Positions 18,107 through 26,058 of a stretch of 64,000 nucleotides of DNA are shown in pieces. The stretch spans positions 1-64,000 of the forward strand of contig PAQY01000007.1 of assembly GCA_002709955.1 (NCBI GenBank), written 5' to 3'. Both the position numbers and the translations under genes were made by a program. The DNA is from Rhodospirillaceae bacterium. Its GTDB lineage: Bacteria > Pseudomonadota > Alphaproteobacteria > UBA8366 > Aestuariispiraceae. The notes beneath the pieces are model-generated. The model had not been told where the DNA came from. It was given only the letters and a program-made list of their open reading frames with translations, and searched no databases. How positions within the stretch are numbered: position 1 is the stretch's first letter; each line of letters begins with the position of its first letter.

Positions 18107-19138
18107 TTAGCGCAGTGGTGGCGTGTATAAAAGTCCGCCATCGGACCAAAGCGCATTTAATCCTCTTTCCAGCCCCATGGAAGAGTTTTTGCCCAGCGTG
18201 CGATCATATATTTCACCGTAAGAGCCGACCTGTTTCAAACCTTGAAAGGCCCAATCAGTCGGCAAACCCAAGGAGTTGCCGATATCAGGCAATACGCCAA
18301 GAAGACGTTGAACTTCAGGTTCAGGTGATTCTAGGAATGTATCCACATTATCCTGCGTTATGCCGAACTCTTCAGCCATCATGGTGGCATAGATCGTCCA
18401 TTGCACAATGTCATACCATTGTGGATCATTTTCCCGAATGACGGGACCCAGAGGCTCTTTTGAGATGATGTCCGGGAAAAGGATAAAACTGGTTGGATCA
18501 GCGGCCCGGTTCAGACGTTGCGATACCAATGCGACCCTGTCTTGCGTCATCAAATCGCAAACCCGTGCGAAAAATGCGTCATAGACGCCTTCGACGGATT
18601 GGAATGTGATGATTTTCAGGTTCAAGTTATTCGTTGCAACCAGGTCCCGTAAATTTTCGATCGTGGTCGTGCCATCGCTGACACACACCGAATAGGTTTT
18701 GTCGCCAACAAGATCTTTTACTGAGTTTACGTCAACGGATCGATGAGCCAGAAACCCCTGACCATCATAAAACAGGGGATGTGTGAAGGCCAGTTTCAAG
18801 TCGATATCGCGCCCGGCGGTCCAGGTTGTATTGGCCATAAGGACATCGAAAGCATCCGCATTCAGTGCATCAAACCGGGTGACGTAATTCACTTCAACAT
18901 ATTCGACTGCATCGGCATTGCCCAATATGGCAGCCGCCATGAATCGACAGAAATCGGGAAAAAACCCCTGCCAGTGTCCTTGAAGGTCAATTTCTGACAG
19001 GCCCACCCCGCTGTTTACGACGCCACAGCGTAACAATCCCCTATTCTGGACCGTTTCCAGAGTGGTCGCCGAAGCGTGAGAAGCAAAAAAAAGCGCAAAT
19101 AAAATACTGACAAGGCTGCCAAAGCGCCAGAATCGCAT
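18107..19138 (-). CDS. Periplasmic amino-acid-binding protein (AapJ-like), orphan
   Basis: A 343-residue ABC-type solute-binding protein of family 3 (general amino-acid type). The signal peptide MRFWRFGSLVSILFALFF ends near SHASA. The binding fold is marked by LRCGVVNSGVGLSEID, WQGFFPDFCRFMAAA and LGPVIRENDPQW, which are typical of AapJ/general L-amino-acid binding proteins. The ATG at 19138 was chosen since the frame upstream (to 19243) would place 35 unlikely residues before the signal peptide. No permease or ATPase genes are adjacent, so it either serves a transporter encoded elsewhere or works with the neighbouring histidine kinase as a sensor component. Confidence 0.85.
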   Translation of the reverse strand: MRFWRFGSLVSILFALFFASHASATTLETVQNRGLLRCGVVNSGVGLSEIDLQGHWQGFFPDFCRFMAAAILGNADAVEYVEVNYVTRFDALNADAFDVLMANTTWTAGRDIDLKLAFTHPLFYDGQGFLAHRSVDVNSVKDLVGDKTYSVCVSDGTTTIENLRDLVATNNLNLKIITFQSVEGVYDAFFARVCDLMTQDRVALVSQRLNRAADPTSFILFPDIISKEPLGPVIRENDPQWYDIVQWTIYATMMAEEFGITQDNVDTFLESPEPEVQRLLGVLPDIGNSLGLPTDWAFQGLKQVGSYGEIYDRTLGKNSSMGLERGLNALWSDGGLLYTPPLR

Positions 19139-19308
19139 AAAACCCCCACAGTTTTTGGCGCGATAAACCGCGACTTTGTAATATTCTTGTACATTGATTT
19201 TAATCAACTTTGATAACGATAACAATAACTGTGAAAGCCGCAATTATTTGGTGTTCACAATATCGTTAACAACGGGACTTCAGGTTCTTTGGGGCCATAA
19301 ACGGAAAA

Positions 19309-19340
19309 CGGGCGTTCGATCTGTTAGAATCGAACGCCCG
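19309..19340. terminator. Perfect 12-bp hairpin, bidirectional terminator candidate
   Basis: CGGGCGTTCGAT (19309-19320) and ATCGAACGCCCG (19329-19340) form a perfect 12-bp stem with an 8-nt loop. It is flanked on the left by AAAA and on the right by TTTGTTTT, so it can work in both directions. No gene reads into it from the plus side. A transcript from the minus strand of the GC-rich island would end here. Confidence 0.6.
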
Positions 19341-19361
19341 ATTTGTTTTCAAGCCCGTTGG

Positions 19362-19542
19362 TCGAAGGAAGTACACCGGGCGGTGCATCTCGCCTTCGAA
19401 AAGCCTATTCTGGTGACAGTATCACCGGAATGCGGCGGCTTGAAGGACGCGCGCGAGGCTCCGAATCGGCGGGCGGGACGTCTGGCGTCATCCCGGCGTC
19501 GATGCTGCCGCAGCCAAAGCCGCAGCGGCGTCTCGGAGCCTC
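19362..19542. ncRNA. Cluster of inverted repeats, possible structured RNA
   Basis: Successive inverted repeats are visible. TCGAAGG (19362-19368) pairs with CCTTCGA (19393-19399) and encloses CACCG/CGGTG (19374-19378 with 19381-19385). GGTGA (19412-19416) pairs with TCACC (19422-19426). GAGGCTCCGA (19455-19464) pairs with TCGGAGCCTC (19533-19542). Together with the terminator-like hairpin at 19309-19340 they suggest a folded transcript, most likely on the minus strand and ending at that hairpin. I see no match to RNase P RNA, tmRNA or SRP RNA core motifs. This is a candidate only. Confidence 0.3.
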
Positions 19543-20103
19543 AGGAGAGCGAGGCCTCCCACGCGTCAGCGCAGTGTCATGCCCATCTATGACGATCCAA
19601 TGCGGCACTTGGTCCGATCCGATGTCCTGGTCACCCTGGCAAAGCACCTGGTCTTCGGATCATTCTTCCTGCCGCCACGCCGGTCGCGTTTCCCAGGGGG
19701 ATATGCGGTGCCCGCGCGGGTATCTGTCACAGAGACTGCCGGTCTTTCCGGATGCAAGAATGTCCAGGTTGCCCAAGACATCACAAGCCCGTCCAGCCAA
19801 CAGCCACCCCAATCGGCCCTTGTGAAACTCCATCCGCGAGAATGATGTTTCGAACCGGCTGGTGTTGTCGTGGTCACAATCCCAAAGGACCTTGAACCAC
19901 ACTCCCGTCTCATCATGTGCGTCCGACCAAACCCGAAGGTCTGAAATAAGACGACAAATCAAAGACTGAAGTCACAACAACTACGTTGATAAAACCTTGC
20001 TTTCCCATTACAAGTAAGTCCACAAAAAAGTAATAATCGTGTAAAAAAAGTTGTTGAGCATATTTATACTTAATAACAATTTAATAACAACATACCCACA
20101 GAC

Positions 20104-20112
20104 TTATCCACA
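20104..20112 (+). promoter_or_regulatory. Consensus DnaA box in AT-rich region
   Basis: TTATCCACA is the exact high-affinity DnaA box. It lies in a very AT-rich stretch (about 19990-20170) with runs such as TTTATACTTAATAACA. One box alone does not prove an origin; it could also mean DnaA control of the sdh operon. Confidence 0.4.
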
Positions 20113-20194
20113 GCCCATTATTCAGATTCATAACGATTTGTTTTCTTTGGGTTTTCTGAATCATATTTGATGTTCTTCGGGGCTTGCGACTCTG

Positions 20195-20239
20195 TTGCAA
20201 TGCAAAACATTTTGACAGTTCGGGCTGAGACCTTACTGT
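20195..20239 (+). promoter_or_regulatory. Putative sdhCDAB promoter with overlapping palindrome
   Basis: TTGACA at 20212-20217 and TACTGT at 20234-20239, spaced 16 bp, make a good sigma70-type promoter about 44 nt upstream of the sdhC start. Immediately upstream, TTGCA-A-TGCAA (20195-20205) is a perfect palindrome with the same core as the one in front of the 3-hydroxybutyryl-CoA dehydrogenase gene. It is well placed for a regulator acting next to the -35 element. Confidence 0.5.
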
Positions 20240-20282
20240 GTGCGCAGCCGCTGAGGCGAGTAGTCAAAAAAGGTAAAAAAGC

Positions 20283-20669
20283 ATGACGACGGAAAATCGA
20301 CCGCTATCTCCGCATCTACAGATTTATCGTTGGCAATGGACCATGGCCTATTCCATCCTTCATCGCGCAACAGGTATTGCGCTGGGGGTTGGGACGTTGC
20401 TTCTGGTCTGGTGGCTGGTGGCGCTGGCGACTGGGCCGGCGGCGTTTGAAAGCGCGCAAGCCGTCATTGGCAGCTTTCTGGGTAGACTGTTTTTGTTCGG
20501 CTGGACCTTTGCCTTATTTTATCATCTTGCAAATGGTATCCGGCACCTGGTCTGGGACACAGGCCATGGCTTTGATCTGGATGTGGCGCAAAAGACAGGA
20601 CATGCCGTGCCTATCGCGGCGGGGGCCCTGACATTGCTGACCTGGATCTTAGGATATTTCGCCATTTGA
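20283..20669 (+). CDS. sdhC: Succinate dehydrogenase cytochrome b556 subunit
   Basis: Membrane anchor of succinate dehydrogenase (complex II), 128 residues with three membrane helices. The family signature RPLSPHLQIYRWQWTM lies at the N-terminus, followed by SILHRATGIAL, and the heme-ligand region FYHLANGIRHLVWD is near residue 85. It passes electrons from the iron-sulfur subunit to ubiquinone. First gene of sdhCDAB, 44 nt after a good promoter. Confidence 0.96.
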   Translation: MTTENRPLSPHLQIYRWQWTMAYSILHRATGIALGVGTLLLVWWLVALATGPAAFESAQAVIGSFLGRLFLFGWTFALFYHLANGIRHLVWDTGHGFDLDVAQKTGHAVPIAAGALTLLTWILGYFAI

Positions 20670-20704
20670 CGCCTGTGGCGTGCAAGACAACAGGGGATAA
20701 ACAG

Positions 20705-21085
20705 ATGAGTTTGAAAACACCACTTGGCCAGGTGCGCGGGCTGGGATCGGCCCGCAGTGGTACGCATCATTGGTGGATGCAGCGTGTGACCGCGGTGGCT
20801 CTGGTGCCGCTGACGCTTTGGTTCATCTATTCGATGGTGGGACATGCTGGGGCAGGGCATGGCGAAATGGCCCGTTGGCTCGCCTCTCCCTTCAACGCCA
20901 TTATGATGGTGTTATTGATTGGTGCGACATTCCATCACCTGCAACTGGGTTTGCAAGTCGTTGTGGAGGACTACATCCATAGCGAGGCCGCGAAAGTTGC
21001 TGTCATGCTGGTGGTCAAGCTGGCCTCTGTCGCGCTGGCGGTTGCTGCGGTGTTTGCTGTGCTGAAGGTCGCTTTTACCGCCTGA
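20705..21085 (+). CDS. sdhD: Succinate dehydrogenase hydrophobic membrane anchor subunit
   Basis: Second membrane anchor of complex II, 126 residues with three helices. The GSARSGTHHWWMQRVTAVAL start is typical of alphaproteobacterial SdhD, and the His-containing ATFHHLQLGLQVVVEDYIH region supplies the heme/quinone site. The ATG at 20705 was chosen rather than the in-frame start at 20666, because family members begin just before the GSARSG motif and GGGGATAAACAG precedes this ATG. It is 35 nt after sdhC. Confidence 0.95.
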   Translation: MSLKTPLGQVRGLGSARSGTHHWWMQRVTAVALVPLTLWFIYSMVGHAGAGHGEMARWLASPFNAIMMVLLIGATFHHLQLGLQVVVEDYIHSEAAKVAVMLVVKLASVALAVAAVFAVLKVAFTA

Positions 21086-21141
21086 TGTGCGAAAACCCTG
21101 ATCGTTGACAACACGGACTAACCCGAAAGAGGGATCCGAGA

Positions 21142-22935
21142 ATGACTGAAGCCTATACCGTGATTGATCATTCCTATGACGTTGTTGTTGTAGGGGCTGG
21201 CGGCGCAGGATTGCGCGCCACATTTGGACTGGCCGAAAAAGGCCTTAAGACCGCCTGTGTGACCAAGGTGTTTCCGACACGCTCTCACACCGTTGCGGCG
21301 CAGGGTGGGATTTCCGCAGCGCTGGGCAATATGGGCCCGGATGACTGGCGCTGGCACATGTATGACACCGTCAAAGGCTCTGATTGGTTGGGCGACCAGG
21401 ACGCGATTGAATATATGGTGCGCGAAGCAGCGCCCGCGATTGTTGAACTGGAACATTACGGCGTCCCGTTCAGCCGCACCGAAGATGGCAAGATTTATCA
21501 GCGCCCCTTTGGCGGTATGACGACGAAATTCGGGGAAGGCCCCGCGGCCCAGCGCACCTGTGCGGCGGCGGATCGCACCGGCCATGCAATGCTGCATACC
21601 CTGTATCAGCAATCGCTAAAGCATGACGCGGAATTCTTTATCGAATATTTCGCCATCGATCTGATCATGGACGAAGATGGGTCCTGTCGTGGTGTTCTGG
21701 CCTGGAACCTGGATGACGGGACACTGCATCGTTTCAATGCGAAGCAGACAGTGCTGGCAACCGGCGGGTATGGCCGTGTTTATTTCTCCGCGACTTCCGC
21801 GCATACCTGCACGGGGGATGGCGGCGGCATGGTGCTGCGCGCCGGTCTGCCGCTGCAGGATTGCGAATTCGTGCAGTTCCACCCGACGGGCATTTATGGT
21901 GCAGGGTGCCTGATCACCGAAGGCGTACGGGGGGAAGGCGGCTATCTTACCAATTCGGAAGGCGAGCGCTTTATGGAGCGTTACGCGCCATCGGCAAAGG
22001 ATCTGGCCAGCCGGGATGTTGTCTCCCGCTCCATGACCATGGAAATTCGGGAAGGCCGGGGTGTCGGTACGAAAAAGGATCATATCCATCTGCATCTGGA
22101 ACATCTGTCGCCTGCGGTCATTCACGAACGCCTGCCGGGCATTGAAGAAACTGCAAAGATTTTTGCCGGTGTCGATGTGACCAAGGAGCCAATCCCGGTA
22201 ATCCCGACCTGCCACTATAATATGGGCGGCATTCAAACCAATTATCATGGTGAGGTTGTCACCTTGAAAGATGGGGATCCGAATTCACCGGTTCCGGGTC
22301 TGATGGCGGCGGGAGAAGCCGCGTGCGTGTCCGTGCATGGCGCGAACCGTCTGGGGTCCAATTCATTGCTGGACCTGGTTGTGTTTGGCCGCTCTGTTGC
22401 CAATCGATGCGCAGAGACGGTGGATCCGACGGAAAAAACCCGGCCTTTGAGCAAAGAGGCGACTGATGCGGCGATTGATCGTTTCGATCGGCTGCGCCAT
22501 GCCAAAGGCTCGACCACGACGGCGGCCCTTCGTGGACGCATGCAGAACGTGATGCAGAATAACTGTGCTGTGTTCCGCACCGGTGAGGTTCTGCAGGAAG
22601 GCATTGATGAGCTGAAGAAAATCTGGGCCGAGAAGGACGATATCTCCGTTTCTGATCGCGGGATGGTCTGGAATTCCGACCTGGTGGAAACGCTGGAATT
22701 TGAGAACCTGATTGGTCAGGCGATGGTCACGATTGTCGGCGCTGAAAACCGCAAGGAAAGCCGCGGCGCGCAAGCCCGGGAGGATTATTCTGAGCGGGAT
22801 GACAAGGAATGGATGAAACACACCCTGGCCTGGCTGAATGAGGACGGGACGGTGAAACTGGATTATCGACCGGTTAAGATGAACCCGATGACCAATGATG
22901 TTCAGGCGATCCCGCCCAAGGCCCGCGTTTATTAA
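21142..22935 (+). CDS. sdhA: Succinate dehydrogenase flavoprotein subunit
   Basis: Catalytic FAD subunit of complex II, oxidising succinate to fumarate at the inner face of the membrane. The 597 residues match the family. [20 protein letters not shown] binds [12 protein letters not shown] contains the histidine that carries covalent FAD, and [20 protein letters not shown] and [19 protein letters not shown] are classic signatures. It is followed after 29 nt by sdhB. Confidence 0.98.
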   Translation: MTEAYTVIDHSYDVVVVGAGGAGLRATFGLAEKGLKTACVTKVFPTRSHTVAAQGGISAALGNMGPDDWRWHMYDTVKGSDWLGDQDAIEYMVREAAPAIVELEHYGVPFSRTEDGKIYQRPFGGMTTKFGEGPAAQRTCAAADRTGHAMLHTLYQQSLKHDAEFFIEYFAIDLIMDEDGSCRGVLAWNLDDGTLHRFNAKQTVLATGGYGRVYFSATSAHTCTGDGGGMVLRAGLPLQDCEFVQFHPTGIYGAGCLITEGVRGEGGYLTNSEGERFMERYAPSAKDLASRDVVSRSMTMEIREGRGVGTKKDHIHLHLEHLSPAVIHERLPGIEETAKIFAGVDVTKEPIPVIPTCHYNMGGIQTNYHGEVVTLKDGDPNSPVPGLMAAGEAACVSVHGANRLGSNSLLDLVVFGRSVANRCAETVDPTEKTRPLSKEATDAAIDRFDRLRHAKGSTTTAALRGRMQNVMQNNCAVFRTGEVLQEGIDELKKIWAEKDDISVSDRGMVWNSDLVETLEFENLIGQAMVTIVGAENRKESRGAQAREDYSERDDKEWMKHTLAWLNEDGTVKLDYRPVKMNPMTNDVQAIPPKARVY

Positions 22936-22964
22936 GAGCATTCGTGAAACGAGGATTATAGGTT

Positions 22965-23747
22965 ATGGCTGAATTCGCACTGCCTGCTAATTCAAAGATT
23001 GGCAAGGGAACATCCTGGCCCGTCAAATCCGGCGGAAAGAATGTCCGGAAGTTCAACATTTACCGTTGGAATCCAGACGATGGGAAGACGCCCCAGGTCG
23101 ATACCTATGAGGTTGATCTGGACGAATGCGGCCCAATGGTTTTGGATGCGCTGATCAAGATCAAGAATGAGGTGGACCAGACCCTGACTTTCCGGCGTTC
23201 CTGTCGCGAGGGCATCTGCGGGTCCTGTGCGATGAATATTGACGGCACCAACACCCTGGCCTGTACCAAGTTCATCGACGATGTGAAGGACGAGGTAAAC
23301 ATCTATCCCTTGCCGCATATGAAGGTGGTAAAGGACCTGGTGCCGGACTTGAGCAATGCCTATGCCCAGTTGGCTTCTGTTGAGCCCTGGCTGAAATCCA
23401 AGACACCGCCACCGCCTGATAAGGAACGGCTGCAATCCCCTGAAGACCGGCGCAAGCTGGACGGGTTGTATGAATGCATTCTGTGTTTTTCCTGCGCTAC
23501 ATCCTGCCCAAGCTATTGGTGGAACAGCGAGCGGTATCTGGGCCCGGCTGTTCTGTTGCAGGCCTATCGCTGGCTTGTCGATAGTCGGGATGAGGCGACG
23601 GGCGAACGATTGGACAATCTGGAAGACCCCTTCCGGCTGTATCGCTGTCACACCATTATGAATTGTTCCAAGACCTGCCCGAAAGGCCTGAATCCGGCCA
23701 AGGCAATTGCGGAAATCAAGAAGATGATGATCGCGCGGCAGGGATAA
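22965..23747 (+). CDS. sdhB: Succinate dehydrogenase iron-sulfur subunit
   Basis: Iron-sulfur subunit linking SdhA to the membrane anchors (260 residues). The N-terminal 2Fe-2S domain has [16 protein letters not shown]. The C-terminal domain has [17 protein letters not shown] and [17 protein letters not shown] for the 4Fe-4S and 3Fe-4S centres. It is the last gene of sdhCDAB and is followed by a strong intrinsic terminator. Confidence 0.98.
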   Translation: MAEFALPANSKIGKGTSWPVKSGGKNVRKFNIYRWNPDDGKTPQVDTYEVDLDECGPMVLDALIKIKNEVDQTLTFRRSCREGICGSCAMNIDGTNTLACTKFIDDVKDEVNIYPLPHMKVVKDLVPDLSNAYAQLASVEPWLKSKTPPPPDKERLQSPEDRRKLDGLYECILCFSCATSCPSYWWNSERYLGPAVLLQAYRWLVDSRDEATGERLDNLEDPFRLYRCHTIMNCSKTCPKGLNPAKAIAEIKKMMIARQG

Positions 23748-23774
23748 AGGGTCGGGTGAACAGCATTGCAGACT

Positions 23775-23804
23775 AAAAAACGGAGCCTTCGGGTTCCGTT
23801 TTTT
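23775..23804 (+). terminator. Rho-independent terminator of sdhCDAB
   Basis: AAAAAACGGAGCC and GGTTCCGTTTTTT form a long stem closed by a TTCG tetraloop and ending in a T-run, 28 nt after the sdhB stop. It could also serve the converging minus-strand gene at 23846-24163, since the A-run gives a T-run on the other strand. Confidence 0.92.
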
Positions 23805-23845
23805 GCTTCTATAACAATTGTTTCAAAAGCAATGGTCTGGCATTC

Positions 23846-24163
23846 TTATTGGGGCCCGCCTGCTGCTGGCGCGATGTTGATGACATCTTCAGGATTGGGT
23901 TCCTGCGCAACCTGTTGGCTGGGCGTTGTGGTTGCGACCACGACGGCGGCAGATACAAGCAGGAAAGCAAAGGCTGCAAGAATCCATTTGGTCGACCCTG
24001 CATTGGCCTTGTTCGAAAAGCCTGACGGAGCCCAAGCGTTGGATTGATGGGAATGATGTTTGGCATTTTGCGGATGGAATCCAAAGTCACTGCGGTTCAA
24101 GCCACAGTCCTTTAACGCTTGGCCAAGTTCCCGCCTTGGCCTTTCCAGATAGGGACTCGTCAT
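23846..24163 (-). CDS. Small single-span membrane protein of unknown function
   Basis: A 105-residue protein with a polar N-terminal half (residues 1-58) and one membrane helix at about 60-80 (KWILAAFAFLLVSAAVVVA), then a short Thr/Gln/Pro-rich tail. The topology suggests a cytoplasmic N-terminus and a periplasmic tail. The ATG at 24163 has AAAGGA 12 nt upstream. It converges with sdhB over a shared terminator. The N-terminal LERPRRELGQALKDCG could be a short helix-turn segment. No family recognised, but the clear membrane helix makes a real gene likely. Confidence 0.6.
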   Translation of the reverse strand: MTSPYLERPRRELGQALKDCGLNRSDFGFHPQNAKHHSHQSNAWAPSGFSNKANAGSTKWILAAFAFLLVSAAVVVATTTPSQQVAQEPNPEDVINIAPAAGGPQ

Positions 24164-24374
24164 ACGGGTTATCGTCCTTTAATCGTGCGTTTACTCTGTA
24201 TTTTCTGCCCATCCAAAAAATCCGCCTCCGTATACCACAGATAGATGTGTGACGGAACCGTGAATCTTGCCGTACAAACCGCGTATTGGCCCCAGAAAAT
24301 TAAGGAAAATGACCCTGTTCCGCTCAGGACAATAAGATCATATTCTGACCCAATTATACCAGTTGGAGGATAAG

Positions 24375-24980
24375 ATGTTTCTACCGGAAGTGTTTAGGGT
24401 GACTGAGTCAGAGGGGATATTCTCGGATATTGAGAATAATAGTTTTGGATTGTTGATCAGCGCCGGGGATACCCCTGATGACGTTCCTTTTACATCCCCC
24501 TTACCCATGATGATCGACAAGGGGGTTTTGTATGGTCACTTGGCCCGGGCCAATCCGCATTGGCGGCTGTTTGACGGGAATCGTGTGGCCCAGGCAGTTT
24601 TTCTGGGGCCACATGCCTATATTTCGCCAACCTGGTATCCGGATCCGTCAAAGTCTGTTCCAACCTGGAATTATACGCTGGCGCGGGTCATCGGGCGCCC
24701 GAAAGTATTGGAGGATGAGGAAAAGATAACCTGGCTGATGAATGCACTGTCCCACAAATATGAAGGGGACGGGGGCTGGGCACCGGATCTCACCGATCCC
24801 GCCTTCATGGCTGGCATGCGCCGGGGCATTGTTGCCTTTCACATGACGGTCGACCAGATCGATGGAAAGGCCAAGCTGTCGCAGAATAAACCACAGGACG
24901 TTGCGCAAAGTGTCGCAGACCGGCTGCGAGATCAGGGAGAAATCGCATTATCTGATGCAATGCACAAAACATTCAAATAG
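24375..24980 (+). CDS. PaiB-like FMN-binding protein
   Basis: A 201-residue protein of the PaiB / FMN-binding negative regulator family, with a split-barrel flavin fold. Typical stretches are the PFTSPLPMM-IDKGVLYGHLARANPHW region near residue 45 and the VFLGPHAYISPTWYP motif near residue 80. In Bacillus PaiB affects sporulation and protease genes; in proteobacteria the role is undefined and may be a flavin-dependent reductase or oxidase. The ATG at 24375 follows a good GGAGG site (24365-24369). Confidence 0.82.
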   Translation: MFLPEVFRVTESEGIFSDIENNSFGLLISAGDTPDDVPFTSPLPMMIDKGVLYGHLARANPHWRLFDGNRVAQAVFLGPHAYISPTWYPDPSKSVPTWNYTLARVIGRPKVLEDEEKITWLMNALSHKYEGDGGWAPDLTDPAFMAGMRRGIVAFHMTVDQIDGKAKLSQNKPQDVAQSVADRLRDQGEIALSDAMHKTFK

Positions 24981-24992
24981 TCGTCGTTTATC

Positions 24993-25031
24993 GATATGGC
25001 GGACTGTGCCATATCAATGAATGTGTTCATT
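24993..25031 (+). terminator. Two adjacent perfect hairpins after the PaiB-like gene
   Basis: GATATGGC (24993-25000) pairs with GCCATATC (25008-25015), and directly after it AATGAA (25016-25021) pairs with TTCATT (25026-25031). No long T-run follows. The pair may be a terminator or processing site for the upstream gene, or a leader structure of the downstream gene. Confidence 0.4.
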
Positions 25032-25087
25032 GTGATGCACGCATCGATGTCGGTGTTGGTTTGGTATTTGGGCGATCGGGATTGGGA

Positions 25088-25495
25088 ATGAGACTGAATA
25101 ATCGGATTCGGACAGGCGTGACAGCCATTCTAATGCTGTTTCTTTTGGCGGGGGCAACCTCTGTTCAGGCCAGCGAACCGCCTGCAGGGGGCAGTTATCT
25201 GGATATGGGGCAGACTGTGGTTCAGATGTCTGGTACCAACGAATGTGGCATCAGAAACCTCGCTGTTTCCTATCAACTGGAATATAGCAATCCCAGCAAT
25301 GCAGCCTATCTAACCGCGAATAAGCCGAAGGTACAATCCATCGTCTTCGGGGCGTTGTCCGACTATTTTGCAACCCATGACTCCTATACATTTGACGCGG
25401 TTCGGGCGTTGCTGGACGCGGAAATCAGGGAAGCCTTCGGGGCGGATATCGTGGCCAGCGTTGTCGTAACGCAGCTTTCTCAGTTCGGCCAATAA
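25088..25495 (+). CDS. Small exported protein, C-terminal part FliL-like
   Basis: A 135-residue protein with a signal peptide or N-terminal anchor (residues about 8-30, ending near VQASE). The C-terminal 75 residues follow the pattern of FliL: a beta strand, KPKVQSIVFGALSDYF, a Thr-initiated helix (TFDAVRALLDAEIREAFG), then a final strand ending in a Gln-rich tail. FliL proteins sit at the flagellar stator, but no flagellar gene is in this window, so the similarity is only a structural hint. The ATG at 25088 is preferred over the GTG or TTG starts upstream because it begins the signal peptide. Confidence 0.6.
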   Translation: MRLNNRIRTGVTAILMLFLLAGATSVQASEPPAGGSYLDMGQTVVQMSGTNECGIRNLAVSYQLEYSNPSNAAYLTANKPKVQSIVFGALSDYFATHDSYTFDAVRALLDAEIREAFGADIVASVVVTQLSQFGQ

Positions 25496-25516
25496 CCCGA
25501 AACTGGATTTCTTCGA

Positions 25517-26047
25517 TCAGACATCTGCCGCCATGGTGCAGGGGGCATCCGCCCCTTTGCGCAGGGTCAGCCTGCCGGATTCTCCGCCAGAGTCACTGGC
25601 CCATACACCATTCAGGAACAGGGTATCTGGCTTTAACTGACCCTTGAAGCGACCGTCTGAAATGAAGTTATCGCTGGTGGCATTGCGTTCCCACAGCTCG
25701 AAACTGTGGTGTATGGGGTCATAGATTAATTCCGTATCGACGAAATTAATCTCGTTATCCGGTCCGGTGATATAGCGTGATACACCGGTCAGGCGCAGAC
25801 GGCCATCCTGTAAGGTTTCCCTGTCCGTGAAGACCAGTTGGATGCATTGCAGCGCCGCATCACCATGGGGGCGCTCAGAATCCCAAATGAAATAACCACT
25901 ATAGACGGTTGCCGGGGCTGGGCTGGGCGGCACAGTCCCTGTCGTCTGACAGCCGCTGATGGTCGCAGTGATCAGGCACAGTGCAACGACGCCAAACAAG
26001 CCTGGGCGTGTGAAGCAGGTGTTGCGCATAAAGCCTGAGGCCGTCAT
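25517..26047 (-). CDS. Predicted lipoprotein of unknown function
   Basis: A 176-residue protein with a type II signal peptide: a basic start, a hydrophobic core (GLFGVVALCLITATI) and the lipobox ISGC, so it is anchored by a lipidated Cys in the cell envelope. The mature domain is beta-rich (for example GRLRLTGVSRYITG and HHSFELWERNAT) and resembles a small beta barrel or sandwich, but I recognise no family. The ATG at 26047 starts the signal peptide; an in-frame ATG 18 nt downstream is also possible. It follows the VOC-family gene by 11 nt on the same strand and is probably co-transcribed. Confidence 0.7.
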   Translation of the reverse strand: MTASGFMRNTCFTRPGLFGVVALCLITATISGCQTTGTVPPSPAPATVYSGYFIWDSERPHGDAALQCIQLVFTDRETLQDGRLRLTGVSRYITGPDNEINFVDTELIYDPIHHSFELWERNATSDNFISDGRFKGQLKPDTLFLNGVWASDSGGESGRLTLRKGADAPCTMAADV

Positions 26048-26058
26048 GTGGGTCCGAT

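Larger units (their letters stand above)
19139..20282. other. Gene-poor 1.1 kb region: repeat-rich GC island followed by AT-rich segment
   Basis: No convincing gene is present. The first 170 nt are the leader of the binding-protein gene. A strong hairpin at 19309-19340 is followed by a GC-rich island (about 19360-19960) with many inverted repeats. The minus-strand frame 19962-19405 is open except for one TGA at 19660-19662, which could mark a decayed gene, but the amino-acid make-up is not protein-like. From about 19970 the sequence turns AT-rich, with a DnaA box at 20104-20112, and ends in the sdhC promoter. Confidence 0.6.
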
